Shown: positions 1-8,448 of the stretch, piece by piece
Layout: every line of letters begins with the position of its first letter
How positions within the stretch are numbered: the stretch's first letter is position 1
DNA from: Cupriavidus taiwanensis LMG 19424
GTDB taxonomy: Bacteria; Pseudomonadota; Gammaproteobacteria; Burkholderiales; Burkholderiaceae
Length of the DNA stretch: 64,000 bases
Assembly: GCF_000069785.1 (NCBI RefSeq)
Contig: NC_010528.1
Coordinates: forward strand, 1,054,001 to 1,118,000
Reading direction: 5' to 3'
The notes under the pieces: model-generated
Seen by the model: the letters and a program-made list of their open reading frames with translations, nothing else
Told to the model about the DNA's origin: nothing
Database searches by the model: none
Made by a program: the position numbers and the translations under genes

Positions 1-1
1 C

Positions 2-865
2 AACGGTTCGTCGTCGATGGCTTCGGTCTGCGGCGGCTGCCTGGCACTGATGGACGCCGGCGTTCCGGTCAAGGCGCACGTGGCCGGCGTGGCCATGGGC
101 CTGATCCTGGAAGGCAACAAGTTTGCCGTGCTGACCGACATCCTGGGCGATGAAGACCACCTGGGCGACATGGACTTCAAGGTGGCGGGTACCGACAACG
201 GCATCACCGCGCTGCAGATGGACATCAAGGTGCAGGGCATCACCAAGGAGATCATGCAGGTTGCGCTGGCGCAGGCCAAGGAAGGCCGCCTGCATATCCT
301 GTCGAACATGCAGGAAGCGATGGGCCACGCCCGCACCGAACTGTCGGCGCACGCCCCGCGTATGATCACCATGAAGATCCATCCGGACAAGATCCGCGAA
401 GTGATCGGCAAGGGCGGCTCGACCATCCAGGCGCTGACCAAGGAAACCGGCACCACCATCGACATCCAGGAAGACGGCACCATCACCATCGCCTCGACCT
501 CGACCGAAGGCATGGCCGAAGCCAAGCGCCGCATCGAGGGCATCACCGCGGAAGCCGAAGTGGGCAAGATCTACGCCGGTACCGTGCTGAAGCTGCTGGA
601 CTTCGGCGCCATCGTCAACATCCTGCCGGGCAAGGATGGCCTGCTGCACATCTCGGAAATCGTCAACGAGCGTGTGAAGGACATCAAGGACTGGCTGAAG
701 GAAGGCCAGCAGGTTCGCGTCAAGCTGATCCAGGCCGACGAGAAGGGCCGCCTGCGCCTGTCGCTGAAGGCCGCGCTGGCGGAAGAGGGCGGCAGCATCA
801 GCCCGATCAACGCTGGCGAGAGCGCCGCGCCGGCAGCGCCGGCCGGTGGCTCGGAACAGCAGTAA
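2..865 (+). CDS. pnp: Polynucleotide phosphorylase, C-terminal part (truncated by window edge)
   Basis: Polynucleotide phosphorylase is a 3'-to-5' exoribonuclease that uses phosphate to degrade RNA and acts in the RNA degradosome. Only the last ~287 codons are present; the frame is open from base 2. The end of the second RNase PH-like core is followed by a KH domain (IGKGGSTIQ near base 400) and an S1 domain (about bases 560-770, containing [11 protein letters not shown]). The tail is Ala/Pro/Gly-rich, as in many PNPases. A strong terminator follows at once, so this is the end of its transcript. The identification is secure from the KH-S1 order and the core sequence. Confidence 0.97.
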   Translation, partial: NGSSSMASVCGGCLALMDAGVPVKAHVAGVAMGLILEGNKFAVLTDILGDEDHLGDMDFKVAGTDNGITALQMDIKVQGITKEIMQVALAQAKEGRLHILSNMQEAMGHARTELSAHAPRMITMKIHPDKIREVIGKGGSTIQALTKETGTTIDIQEDGTITIASTSTEGMAEAKRRIEGITAEAEVGKIYAGTVLKLLDFGAIVNILPGKDGLLHISEIVNERVKDIKDWLKEGQQVRVKLIQADEKGRLRLSLKAALAEEGGSISPINAGESAAPAAPAGGSEQQ

Positions 866-919
866 TCTCACGGGCAGTTCTGCCCGCCGGCGCCTCCGGA
901 TGGCGGCGCCACCAGAAAG

Positions 920-947
920 CGGCTGGACCATGTCCAGCCGTTTTTTT
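920..947 (+). terminator. Rho-independent terminator after pnp
   Basis: A perfect 9-bp stem (CGGCTGGAC / GTCCAGCCG) with a 3-nt loop is followed directly by seven T residues. It separates pnp from the downstream oxidoreductase gene. Confidence 0.93.
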
Positions 948-1017
948 GTTTACACTGCCGGCAACCCTATCGAGCGCAAGCTCACACCGACCCGACAGAA
1001 GACAAGGAGCAGCAAGC

Positions 1018-2022
1018 ATGCAAGCCATCGAGATCCGCGAATACGGCGCCCCCGAGGTCCTCCAGCTGACCGAGCGTCCCGATCCCGTGCCGGGCGCGGG
1101 CGAAGTCCTGATCCGCGTGGCTGCCGCCGGCGTCAACCGTCCCGACGTGTTCCAGCGTACCGGCAACTACCCCGTGCCGCCGGGCGCATCCGACCTGCCC
1201 GGCCTGGAAGTGGCCGGCGTGGTGGTGGGCGGCGACCTCGGCCACGCCGACAATCGCTTCGGCCTCAAGGTGGGTGACCGCGTCTGTGCGCTGGTGCAGG
1301 GCGGCGGCTATGCGCAGCTGTGCACCGCGCCGCTGGCGCAGGTCCTGCCCGCGCCGCAAGGCCTTAGCGATATCGAGGCCGCGGCGCTGCCGGAGACGTT
1401 CTTCACCGTGTGGAGCAATGTGTTCGACCGCGGCTATCTGGGCCAGGGCCCGCGCGGCAAGGAGGAAACCCTGCTGATCCAGGGCGGCTCCAGCGGCATT
1501 GGCACCACTGCGATCCAGGTCGCCAAGGCGCTGGGCTTCAAGGTGTTCGTCACCGCCGGCACCGACGAAAAGTGCAAGGCCTGCGAAGACCTCGGCGCCG
1601 ATCGCGCGATCAACTACAAGACCCAGGACTTCGTCGCCGAAGTGGCCGCGTTGACCGGCGGCAAGGGCGTCGACGTGATCCTCGACATGGTCGCCGGCCC
1701 GTACCTGGCGCGCGAGCTCAAGTGCATCGCCGATGACGGCCGCATCGTCATCATCGCGCTGCTGGGCGGCGCCAAGGCGGAGATTCCGCTGGGCGACATC
1801 CTGCGCCGGCGCATCACGGTGACCGGCTCCACGCTGCGCCCGCGCCCGGCATCGTTCAAGGGCAAGATTGCCGCGGCGCTGCATGAGCAGGTGTGGCCGC
1901 TGCTGGCGGCAGGCAAGATCAAGCCGGTGATCCACAAGGTGTTCCCGGCCGCGCAGGCCGCCGACGCGCACCGCCTGATGGAGTCCAGCGAGCACATCGG
2001 CAAGATCGTGCTGACCTGGTAA
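1018..2022 (+). CDS. NAD(P)H:quinone oxidoreductase, zeta-crystallin/PIG3 type
   Basis: This 334-aa protein belongs to the zinc-free medium-chain dehydrogenase/reductase superfamily and probably reduces quinones or other reactive carbonyls with NADPH in the cytoplasm. An N-terminal GroES-like fold (residues ~1-130) precedes a Rossmann domain containing the nucleotide-binding loop QGGSSGIGTTAIQ (about residues 157-169). No structural zinc Cys cluster is visible. The ATG at 1018 begins the conserved MQAIEIREYGAPEVL and follows an AAGGAG-like ribosome site (GACAAGGAGCAGC); the frame is open further upstream but that part shows no family similarity. The gene lies between pnp and tpiA, a conserved order in related genomes. 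Confidence 0.92.
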   Translation: MQAIEIREYGAPEVLQLTERPDPVPGAGEVLIRVAAAGVNRPDVFQRTGNYPVPPGASDLPGLEVAGVVVGGDLGHADNRFGLKVGDRVCALVQGGGYAQLCTAPLAQVLPAPQGLSDIEAAALPETFFTVWSNVFDRGYLGQGPRGKEETLLIQGGSSGIGTTAIQVAKALGFKVFVTAGTDEKCKACEDLGADRAINYKTQDFVAEVAALTGGKGVDVILDMVAGPYLARELKCIADDGRIVIIALLGGAKAEIPLGDILRRRITVTGSTLRPRPASFKGKIAAALHEQVWPLLAAGKIKPVIHKVFPAAQAADAHRLMESSEHIGKIVLTW

Positions 2023-2102
2023 GCCCGGGCGTCGCCGTGGCGCATCGATGTGCTGCGCCCGCCGCCAGTGGGCGGCGGTAGCGCCTTGCCCCTGCCACAC
2101 GC

Positions 2103-2108
2103 TACAAT
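2103..2108 (+). promoter_or_regulatory. Possible -10 element before tpiA
   Basis: TACAAT lies 28 bases before the tpiA GTG. No convincing -35 hexamer sits at the right distance, so this is a weak promoter call. Confidence 0.4.
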
Positions 2109-2136
2109 AGCGGGTTTGATTTGGGAGGGGCACCTC

Positions 2137-2880
2137 GTGAGACAAAAGCTCGTCATCGGCAATTGGAAGATGCACGGCAGCCTAGCTGCCAACGCGGCTC
2201 TGCTGGAAGGCATCCAGGCTGGCGCGGGTGTGGCCCGCGCGACGCTGGCAGTCTGCGCGCCGTTCCCCTATCTTGCACAATGCCAGGCGCTGCTGAATGG
2301 CTCGAAGGTGGCCTGGGGTGCACAGGACGTGTCAGCGGAAGCGCGCGGCGCCTTCACCGGCGAAGTGGCGGCCTCCATGCTGGGGGAGTTCGGCTGCACC
2401 TATGTGCTGGTCGGCCACTCCGAGCGCCGCACCTACCATGGCGAGACCGACCAGGCCGTCGCGGCCAAGGCGCTGCGCGCGCTGGAATTCGGCATCGTCC
2501 CGGTGGTCTGCGTGGGCGAGACGCTGGCCCAGCGCGAGGCGGGCGAGACCGAGGCCGTGGTCGGCAGGCAGCTGCAGGCGGTGCTCGAAGCCCTGACCGT
2601 GGAGCAACTCGGCCGCGTGGTGCTGGCTTATGAGCCGGTCTGGGCCATCGGTACCGGCAAGACTGCCACCAGCGAGCAGGCGCAGGCGGTGCATGCCTTC
2701 CTGCGCGGCCAGGTTGCCGCGCGCGATGCGGGCGTGGCCGGGCGCATGGCAATCCTGTACGGCGGCAGCGTCAAGCCCGACAATGCGGCCGAACTGTTTT
2801 CGATGACCGATATCGACGGGGGCCTGATTGGCGGCGCCTCGCTCAAGTCGGAAGATTTTCTCGCGATCGGCAACGCCTGA
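2137..2880 (+). CDS. tpiA: Triosephosphate isomerase
   Basis: The enzyme interconverts dihydroxyacetone phosphate and glyceraldehyde 3-phosphate in glycolysis and gluconeogenesis. The 247-aa length is normal. Signatures are the N-terminal NWKMHGS with the catalytic Lys, the catalytic His in VGHSERR, the catalytic Glu in [10 protein letters not shown], and the phosphate-binding YGGSV near the C terminus. The start is a GTG preceded by a strong GGGAGGGG Shine-Dalgarno; the ATG further upstream would add 29 unrelated residues. secG follows 51 bases downstream, so the two may share a transcript. Confidence 0.96.
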   Translation: MRQKLVIGNWKMHGSLAANAALLEGIQAGAGVARATLAVCAPFPYLAQCQALLNGSKVAWGAQDVSAEARGAFTGEVAASMLGEFGCTYVLVGHSERRTYHGETDQAVAAKALRALEFGIVPVVCVGETLAQREAGETEAVVGRQLQAVLEALTVEQLGRVVLAYEPVWAIGTGKTATSEQAQAVHAFLRGQVAARDAGVAGRMAILYGGSVKPDNAAELFSMTDIDGGLIGGASLKSEDFLAIGNA

Positions 2881-2931
2881 ATGCCGGCCGTTCCGATCGA
2901 CCGATCAGGCAAGTAAGCTTATTTAAATCAA

Positions 2932-3306
2932 ATGGCAATCTTCAAGACTTTGTTGGTGGTGCTGCAGGTGTTGTCGGCGCTGGGCGTAATCGGCCTGGTG
3001 CTGATCCAGCATGGCAAGGGCGCCGATGTGGGCGCGGCCTTTGGCTCCGGCGCCTCCGGCAGCCTGTTCGGCGCCACCGGCTCGGCAAACTTCCTGTCGC
3101 GCACCACCGCCGTGCTGGCCACGCTGTTCTTCGTCTGCACGCTGGCGCTGACGCTGCTGGGCAACTACAAGCCCGCGGCCTCGCTGGGCGTGATGGGCGC
3201 GGCGCCGGCATCGGCGCCCGCCGCGGCCGGTGCCTCGGCACCCGCCGCAGCGCCGGCTGCCGCCGCGGACGCCTCGGCGCCGGCAGCTCCCGCGGTACCG
3301 AAATAA
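2932..3306 (+). CDS. secG: Preprotein translocase subunit SecG
   Basis: SecG is the small inner-membrane subunit of the SecYEG translocon and helps SecA-driven protein export. The 124-aa product has two hydrophobic helices (about residues 4-22 and 57-76), flanking the conserved loop LIQHGKGADVGAAFGSG. The C-terminal tail from about residue 85 is Ala/Pro-rich and low-complexity, which is common in beta-proteobacterial SecG. The position between tpiA and a tRNA-Leu next to nuoA matches the usual arrangement in this group. Confidence 0.96.
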   Translation: MAIFKTLLVVLQVLSALGVIGLVLIQHGKGADVGAAFGSGASGSLFGATGSANFLSRTTAVLATLFFVCTLALTLLGNYKPAASLGVMGAAPASAPAAAGASAPAAAPAAAADASAPAAPAVPK

Positions 3307-3341
3307 TCCGATTGCCTTGCGGCGGATTCCTGAGTTTTTTT
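3305..3341 (+). terminator. Possible terminator after secG
   Basis: A 6-bp stem (AATCCG / CGGATT) with a 12-nt loop overlaps the secG stop. A run of seven T follows, but six bases after the stem, so it is weaker than a standard intrinsic terminator. Confidence 0.4.
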
Positions 3342-3352
3342 GCAGTTGTGCG

Positions 3353-3382
3353 TTGAACAAAGCAAGAAATTTGGGTTAGAAT
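3353..3382 (+). promoter_or_regulatory. Sigma-70-type promoter upstream of tRNA-Leu and nuo
   Basis: TTGAAC at 3353-3358 and TAGAAT at 3377-3382 are separated by 18 bases. This is a good match to -35/-10 elements and lies in a relatively AT-rich stretch. It would drive the tRNA gene and possibly read into nuoA, since no clear terminator separates them. Confidence 0.65.
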
Positions 3383-3493
3383 GCAAGGCTTGAAACGATT
3401 CCCCAGCGATGGGTTCCGCGCAAAGACGAAAGCCTTTGTAACGGACCTGAAGGGCCTGAAAACCCGGCGCCAGGCAATATTGTTTCTCCCCCA

Positions 3494-3578
3494 GCCGACG
3501 TGGTGAAATTGGTAGACACGCTATCTTGAGGGGGTAGTGGCGAAAGCTGTGCGAGTTCGAGTCTCGCCGTCGGCACCA
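3494..3578 (+). tRNA. tRNA-Leu (anticodon GAG)
   Basis: The acceptor arms GCCGACG (3494-3500) and CGTCGGC (3568-3574) pair fully and are followed by A and an encoded CCA (3576-3578). The D-loop region has AAATTGGTAGAC. The anticodon stem CTATC/GGTAG encloses the loop TTGAGGG, with anticodon GAG at 3528-3530, reading CUC/CUU. The T loop GTTCGAGTC is present. The long variable arm (TGGCGAAAGCT region) is as expected for a class II leucine tRNA. It sits between secG and nuoA. Confidence 0.96.
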
Positions 3579-3744
3579 AACAACTTGATCGGAGTCCCTG
3601 GCCGGGCAATGCACCCGCGCATGGGGCTCCGGCAGTCCGCAAGGCGGCGCGCCATGATTCTCGTGGCTTAGCGCCTGGGGTGGGCAACAGGACGCCGCTT
3701 CAGCTGGTGCTGTTGACAACATTCCAGATAAGGCTGGCCGTACC

Positions 3745-4104
3745 TTGAATCTCGAAGCCTACTTCCCCGTTCTCATCTTCATCATCTTCGGTGTCGTGCT
3801 TGGCGTGGCACTGATGTCGATCGGTCGGATCCTCGGTCCGAACAAGCCCGATCCCGCGAAGCTGTCTCCTTACGAGTGCGGCTTCGAAGCGTTCGAGGAC
3901 GCGCGCATGAAGTTCGACGTGCGCTACTACCTCATCGCCATCCTGTTTATCCTGTTCGATCTCGAAACCGCCTTCCTGTTTCCGTGGGGTGTTGCCCTGA
4001 AGGATATCGGCTGGCCGGGTTTCATCGCCATGGGCGTGTTTCTGCTGGAATTCATCGTGGGCTTCGTCTACATCTGGAAAAAGGGCGCGCTCGATTGGGA
4101 GTGA
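3745..4104 (+). CDS. nuoA: NADH-quinone oxidoreductase subunit A
   Basis: NuoA is a small membrane subunit at the junction of the peripheral and membrane arms of proton-pumping complex I. The 119-aa protein has three hydrophobic helices (about residues 7-28, 63-84 and 92-113) and the conserved loop [23 protein letters not shown]. The start is a TTG, judged from the conserved [14 protein letters not shown] terminus; no ATG lies near it in frame. It is the first gene of nuoA-N, and nuoB starts 6 bases after its stop. Confidence 0.95.
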   Translation: MNLEAYFPVLIFIIFGVVLGVALMSIGRILGPNKPDPAKLSPYECGFEAFEDARMKFDVRYYLIAILFILFDLETAFLFPWGVALKDIGWPGFIAMGVFLLEFIVGFVYIWKKGALDWE

Positions 4105-4110
4105 TGTGAA

Positions 4111-4593
4111 ATGGCAATCGAAGGCGTTCTCAACGAAGGCTTTGTCACGACTACCGCTGACAAGCTGATCAACTGGACCCGCACCGGGTCGCTGTGGCCG
4201 ATGACCTTCGGCCTGGCCTGCTGTGCCGTGGAAATGATGCATGCCGGCGCCGCGCGCTACGACATGGACCGCTTCGGCGTGATCTTCCGCCCGTCGCCGC
4301 GCCAGTCGGACGTGATGATCGTGGCCGGCACGCTGTGCAACAAGATGGCCCCCGCGCTGCGCAAGGTCTACGACCAGATGGCGGAACCGCGCTGGGTGAT
4401 CTCGATGGGCTCGTGCGCCAACGGCGGCGGCTACTACCACTATTCGTATTCGGTGGTGCGCGGCTGCGACCGCATCGTGCCGGTGGATATCTACGTGCCG
4501 GGCTGCCCGCCGACGGCCGAGGCGCTGATCTACGGCGTGATCCAGCTGCAGAACAAGATCAAGCGTACCAACACCATCGCGCGCAAGGGCTGA
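4111..4593 (+). CDS. nuoB: NADH-quinone oxidoreductase subunit B
   Basis: NuoB carries the N2 [4Fe-4S] cluster, the last electron carrier before quinone. In this 160-aa protein the expected ligands are the tandem C37-C38 ([10 protein letters not shown]), C102 (MGSCANGGG) and C132 (VPGCPP). Length and motif spacing are normal. The stop is one base away from the nuoC start, indicating tight co-translation. Confidence 0.97.
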   Translation: MAIEGVLNEGFVTTTADKLINWTRTGSLWPMTFGLACCAVEMMHAGAARYDMDRFGVIFRPSPRQSDVMIVAGTLCNKMAPALRKVYDQMAEPRWVISMGSCANGGGYYHYSYSVVRGCDRIVPVDIYVPGCPPTAEALIYGVIQLQNKIKRTNTIARKG

Positions 4594-4594
4594 A

Positions 4595-5194
4595 ATGGCG
4601 AAGCTCGATACCCTGAAGGCCGCGCTCGAGAAGGCTCTCGGCAAGCGCGTGCAGAACCTGGTCGAGGCGACCGGCGAACTGACGCTGATCGTCAAGGCGG
4701 ATGACTACCTCGACGTGGCGCAGATCCTGCGCGACGATCCGTCGCTGCGCTTCGAACAGCTGATCGACCTGTGCGGCGTCGATTATTTGGAATATGCCGA
4801 CGGCGCGTGGGACGGCCCGCGCTTTGCCGCCGTGTCGCAGCTGCTGTCGGTCACGCACAACTGGCGCCTGCGCCTGCGCGCGTTTGCCAGCGACGATGAC
4901 TTCCCGGTGCTGCCGTCGCTGATCAACGTGTGGAACTCGGTCAACTGGTTCGAGCGCGAAGCCTTCGATTTCTACGGCATCGTGTTCGACGGCCATCCGG
5001 ACCTGCGCCGCATCCTGACCGACTACGGTTTCGTCGGCCATCCGTTCCGCAAGGACTTCCCGGTGTCCGGCTTTGTCGAGATGCGCTACGACCCCGACCA
5101 GAAGCGGGTCATCTACCAGCCGGTCACGATCGAGCCGCGCGAACTCACGCCGCGCGTGATCCGCGAGGACAAGTACGGCGGCGTGGAGCACTGA
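4595..5194 (+). CDS. nuoC: NADH-quinone oxidoreductase subunit C
   Basis: NuoC (the 30-kDa subunit) is part of the hydrophilic connecting module of complex I and has no redox cofactor. At 199 aa it is a stand-alone subunit, not the NuoCD fusion found in enterobacteria. The family motif region [25 protein letters not shown] (about residues 122-147) followed by GHPFRKDFP is clear. nuoD follows after nine bases. Confidence 0.96.
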   Translation: MAKLDTLKAALEKALGKRVQNLVEATGELTLIVKADDYLDVAQILRDDPSLRFEQLIDLCGVDYLEYADGAWDGPRFAAVSQLLSVTHNWRLRLRAFASDDDFPVLPSLINVWNSVNWFEREAFDFYGIVFDGHPDLRRILTDYGFVGHPFRKDFPVSGFVEMRYDPDQKRVIYQPVTIEPRELTPRVIREDKYGGVEH

Positions 5195-5203
5195 GAACGC
5201 GTC

Positions 5204-6457
5204 ATGGCAGATATCAAGAATTACACCCTGAACTTCGGCCCGCAGCACCCGGCCGCGCACGGCGTGCTGCGCCTGGTGCTGGAACTGGACGGCGAAGTCA
5301 TCCAGCGCGCCGACCCGCATATCGGCCTGCTGCACCGTGCCACCGAAAAGCTGGCCGAGCAGAAGACCTGGATCCAGAGCGTGCCGTACATGGACCGCCT
5401 CGACTATGTGTCGATGATGGTCAACGAGCACGCCTACGTGATGGCGATCGAGCGGCTGCTGGGCCTCGAGGTGCCGGTGCGCGCGCAGTACATCCGCGTG
5501 ATGTTTGACGAGATCACCCGCCTGCTGAACCACCTGATGTGGATCGGCTCGCACGCGCTGGACGTCGGCGCGATGGCGGTGTTCCTGTACGCCTTCCGCG
5601 AACGCGAGGACATGTTCGACATGTACGAGGCGGTGTCGGGCGCGCGCATGCACGCGGCCTACTACCGCCCGGGCGGCGTGTACCGCGACCTGCCTGACAC
5701 GATGCCGCAATATCGCGCGTCCAAGGTACACAACGAGCGCGCCATCAAGGCCATGAACGAGGCCCGTTCGGGCTCGCTGCTCGATTTCATCGAGGACTTC
5801 ACCAACCGCTTCCCGAAGTACGTCGACGAATACGAGACGCTGCTGACCGACAACCGGATCTGGAAGCAGCGCCTGGTGGATATCGGCGTGGTCAGCCCGG
5901 AACGCGCGCTGCAGATGGGCTTTACCGGCCCGATGCTGCGCGGCTCGGGCATTGCCTGGGACCTGCGCAAGAAGCAGCCGTACGAGGTGTACGACAAGCT
6001 GGACTTCGACGTGCCGGTGGGCGTGGGCGGCGACTGCTACGCGCGCTACCTGGTGCGCGTGGAAGAAATGCGCCAGTCCAACCGCATTATCAAGCAGTGC
6101 GTGGACTGGCTGCGCCGCAACCCGGGCCCGGTGATCACCGAGAACCACAAGGTGGCGCCGCCCTCGCGCGTGGACATGAAGTCCAACATGGAAGAACTGA
6201 TCCACCACTTCAAGCTCTTCACCGAAGGCATCCACGTGCCCGAAGGCGAGGCGTACGCAGCGGTGGAACACCCCAAGGGCGAGTTCGGCATCTACGCGAT
6301 CTCGGACGGCGCGAACAAGCCGTACCGCCTGAAGATCCGGGCCCCCGGCTTTGCCCACCTGGCCGCGCTGGACGAAATGGCCAAGGGACACATGATTGCT
6401 GACGCGGTAACGATCATCGGCACGCAAGACATCGTCTTCGGCGAGATCGACCGCTAA
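5204..6457 (+). CDS. nuoD: NADH-quinone oxidoreductase subunit D
   Basis: NuoD (49-kDa subunit) forms the quinone-binding site together with NuoB. The 417-aa protein starts with the conserved [15 protein letters not shown] (residues ~9-23) and has the [13 protein letters not shown] segment that corresponds to the large subunit of NiFe hydrogenases. The active-site nickel Cys residues of hydrogenases are absent, as expected. The C terminus ends in the typical DIVFGEIDR. The following 178 bases before nuoE hold only structured GC-rich sequence. Confidence 0.97.
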   Translation: MADIKNYTLNFGPQHPAAHGVLRLVLELDGEVIQRADPHIGLLHRATEKLAEQKTWIQSVPYMDRLDYVSMMVNEHAYVMAIERLLGLEVPVRAQYIRVMFDEITRLLNHLMWIGSHALDVGAMAVFLYAFREREDMFDMYEAVSGARMHAAYYRPGGVYRDLPDTMPQYRASKVHNERAIKAMNEARSGSLLDFIEDFTNRFPKYVDEYETLLTDNRIWKQRLVDIGVVSPERALQMGFTGPMLRGSGIAWDLRKKQPYEVYDKLDFDVPVGVGGDCYARYLVRVEEMRQSNRIIKQCVDWLRRNPGPVITENHKVAPPSRVDMKSNMEELIHHFKLFTEGIHVPEGEAYAAVEHPKGEFGIYAISDGANKPYRLKIRAPGFAHLAALDEMAKGHMIADAVTIIGTQDIVFGEIDR

Positions 6458-6470
6458 TCACGGACCGCCG

Positions 6471-6490
6471 GCCCGGACGACGATCCGGGC
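6471..6490 (+). other. Hairpin in the nuoD-nuoE gap
   Basis: GCCCGGA and TCCGGGC form a perfect 7-bp stem with a 6-nt loop just after nuoD. There is no T-run, so it is unlikely to terminate; it may protect the 3' end of a processed nuoABCD message. The whole 6458-6635 gap is GC-rich with no gene. Confidence 0.5.
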
Positions 6491-6635
6491 GCTTTCCGAG
6501 GGGCTCCGCCGGGCGGAGCGGCCCGGAAGACCCGCGGCGGACCGGCACGGCCTCAGGCCCGCCGGCGGAACGGCAGCGACGGCTGCAAACCTGCGGAGAG
6601 ACGCCCGGTGGCGCTGTCTCCGGCGTTTTACTGCA

Positions 6636-7139
6636 ATGACCATGCTATCAGCAGAAGCTCTCAAGGAAATCGATCGCGCGATCGCGAAGTATCCGGCCGA
6701 CCAGAAGCAGTCGGCCGTGATGGCGGCGCTTGCCGTGGCGCAGGGCGAGGTGGGCTGGGTTTCCCCCGAAGTCATGCAGTTCGTTGCCAACTACCTCGAG
6801 ATGCCGCCCGTGTGGGTGGAAGAGGTGGCGACCTTCTACAACATGTACGACACCAAGCCGGTGGGCAAGTACAAGCTCACCGTCTGCACCAACCTGCCGT
6901 GCGCCCTGTCGGGCGGCGAGCGGGCTGGCGAATACCTGAAGCGCAAGCTCGGCATCGACTACAACGAAACCACCGCGGACGGCTGCTTCACGCTGAAGGA
7001 AGGCGAGTGCATGGGCGCCTGCGGCGACGCCCCGGTGATGATCGTCAACAACACCCGCATGTGCAGCTGGATGAGCGACGACAAGCTCGACGCCCTGGTC
7101 GAAGAGCTCAAGGCCGAGGCTGCCAAGGGGGGCAAGTAA
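6636..7139 (+). CDS. nuoE: NADH-quinone oxidoreductase subunit E
   Basis: NuoE (24-kDa subunit) belongs to the NADH dehydrogenase module and holds the N1a [2Fe-2S] cluster. In the 167-aa protein the four ligands fit C84 and C89 (CTNLPC) and C125 and C129 (CMGAC). The ATG at 6636 is used here, but the ATG at 6642 ([11 protein letters not shown]) is equally plausible; neither has a clear Shine-Dalgarno. nuoF begins one base after the stop. Confidence 0.95.
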   Translation: MTMLSAEALKEIDRAIAKYPADQKQSAVMAALAVAQGEVGWVSPEVMQFVANYLEMPPVWVEEVATFYNMYDTKPVGKYKLTVCTNLPCALSGGERAGEYLKRKLGIDYNETTADGCFTLKEGECMGACGDAPVMIVNNTRMCSWMSDDKLDALVEELKAEAAKGGK

Positions 7140-7140
7140 C

Positions 7141-8436
7141 ATGACCTGTCTGCACGACCGCCATATCCAGCCGCTGATCCTGGCCGGCCTGGACGGCAAC
7201 AACTGGCACCTGGAAGACTACGTCAAGCGCGGCGGCTACCAGCAGCTGAAGCGCATCCTGACCGAGAAGATCCCGCCCGAGCAGGTGATCGCCGACGTCA
7301 AGGCCTCGGGCCTGCGCGGCCGCGGCGGTGCGGGCTTCCCGACCGGCCTGAAGTGGAGCTTCATGCCGCGCACCTTCCCGGGTCAGAAATATCTGGTCTG
7401 CAACACCGATGAGGGCGAGCCCGGCACGTTCAAGGACCGCGACATCATCCGCTACAACCCGCATGCGCTGATCGAGGGCATGGCCATCGGCGCGTACGCG
7501 ATGGGCATCACCGTGGGGTACAACTACATCCACGGGGAGATCTGGAACGAATACAAGATCTTCGAGGAAGCCCTCGAAGAGGCGCGCGCGGCCGGCTTCC
7601 TGGGCGACAACATCCTGGGCTCGGGCTTCAGCTTCCAGCTGCACGCCCATCACGGCTACGGCGCCTATATCTGCGGCGAGGAAACCGCGCTGCTCGAATC
7701 GCTGGAAGGCAAGAAGGGCCAGCCGCGCTTCAAGCCGCCGTTCCCGGCCAGCTTCGGCCTGTACGGCAAGCCGACCACCATCAACAACACCGAGACCTTC
7801 GCCGCGGTGCCGTTCCTGCTGGCCGTCGGCCCCGAGAACTACCTGAAGATGGGCAAGCCGAACAACGGCGGCACCAAGATCTTCTCGATCTCGGGCGACG
7901 TCGAGCGCCCCGGCAACTACGAGATCCCGCTGGGCACGCCGTTCGCCAAGCTGCTGGAACTGGCCGGCGGCATGCGCGGCGGCAAGCGCATCAAGGCGGT
8001 GATCCCGGGCGGCTCGTCGGCGCCGGTGGTGCCGGGCGACCTGATGATGGCGTCCGACATGGACTACGACTCGATCGCCAAGGCCGGCTCGATGCTGGGC
8101 TCGGGCGCGGTGATCGTGATGGACGAGACGCGCTGCATGGTCCGCTCGCTGCTGCGCCTGTCGTACTTCTACTTTGAGGAATCGTGCGGCCAGTGCACGC
8201 CGTGCCGCGAAGGCACCGGCTGGCTGTACCGCATGGTCAATCGCATCGAACACGGAGAAGGGCGCCAGGAAGACCTGGACCTGCTCAACAACGTCGCGGA
8301 AAACATCATGGGCCGCACCATCTGCGCGCTCGGCGATGCCGCGGCGATGCCGGTCCGCGGCATGCTCAAGCACTACTGGAAAGAGTTCGAGTATCACGTC
8401 GAACACAAGCAGTGCATGGTTCCGGCCTACATCTAA
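7141..8436 (+). CDS. nuoF: NADH-quinone oxidoreductase subunit F
   Basis: NuoF (51-kDa subunit) binds NADH and FMN and holds the N3 [4Fe-4S] cluster; it is where electrons enter complex I. The 431-aa protein has the glycine-rich NADH/FMN motif [15 protein letters not shown] (about residues 58-72) and the cluster motif [11 protein letters not shown] (about residues 348-358), with a further Cys in ICALGD. A GGGGGC ribosome site overlaps the end of nuoE. Confidence 0.97.
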   Translation: MTCLHDRHIQPLILAGLDGNNWHLEDYVKRGGYQQLKRILTEKIPPEQVIADVKASGLRGRGGAGFPTGLKWSFMPRTFPGQKYLVCNTDEGEPGTFKDRDIIRYNPHALIEGMAIGAYAMGITVGYNYIHGEIWNEYKIFEEALEEARAAGFLGDNILGSGFSFQLHAHHGYGAYICGEETALLESLEGKKGQPRFKPPFPASFGLYGKPTTINNTETFAAVPFLLAVGPENYLKMGKPNNGGTKIFSISGDVERPGNYEIPLGTPFAKLLELAGGMRGGKRIKAVIPGGSSAPVVPGDLMMASDMDYDSIAKAGSMLGSGAVIVMDETRCMVRSLLRLSYFYFEESCGQCTPCREGTGWLYRMVNRIEHGEGRQEDLDLLNNVAENIMGRTICALGDAAAMPVRGMLKHYWKEFEYHVEHKQCMVPAYI

Positions 8437-8448
8437 GCGTGGCAGAAC

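Noticed and set aside
2060..2077. A hairpin (CGCCGCC / GGCGGCG) between the quinone oxidoreductase and tpiA considered as a terminator
   Set aside because: No T-run follows; GC-rich stems of this size occur often by chance in this sequence.
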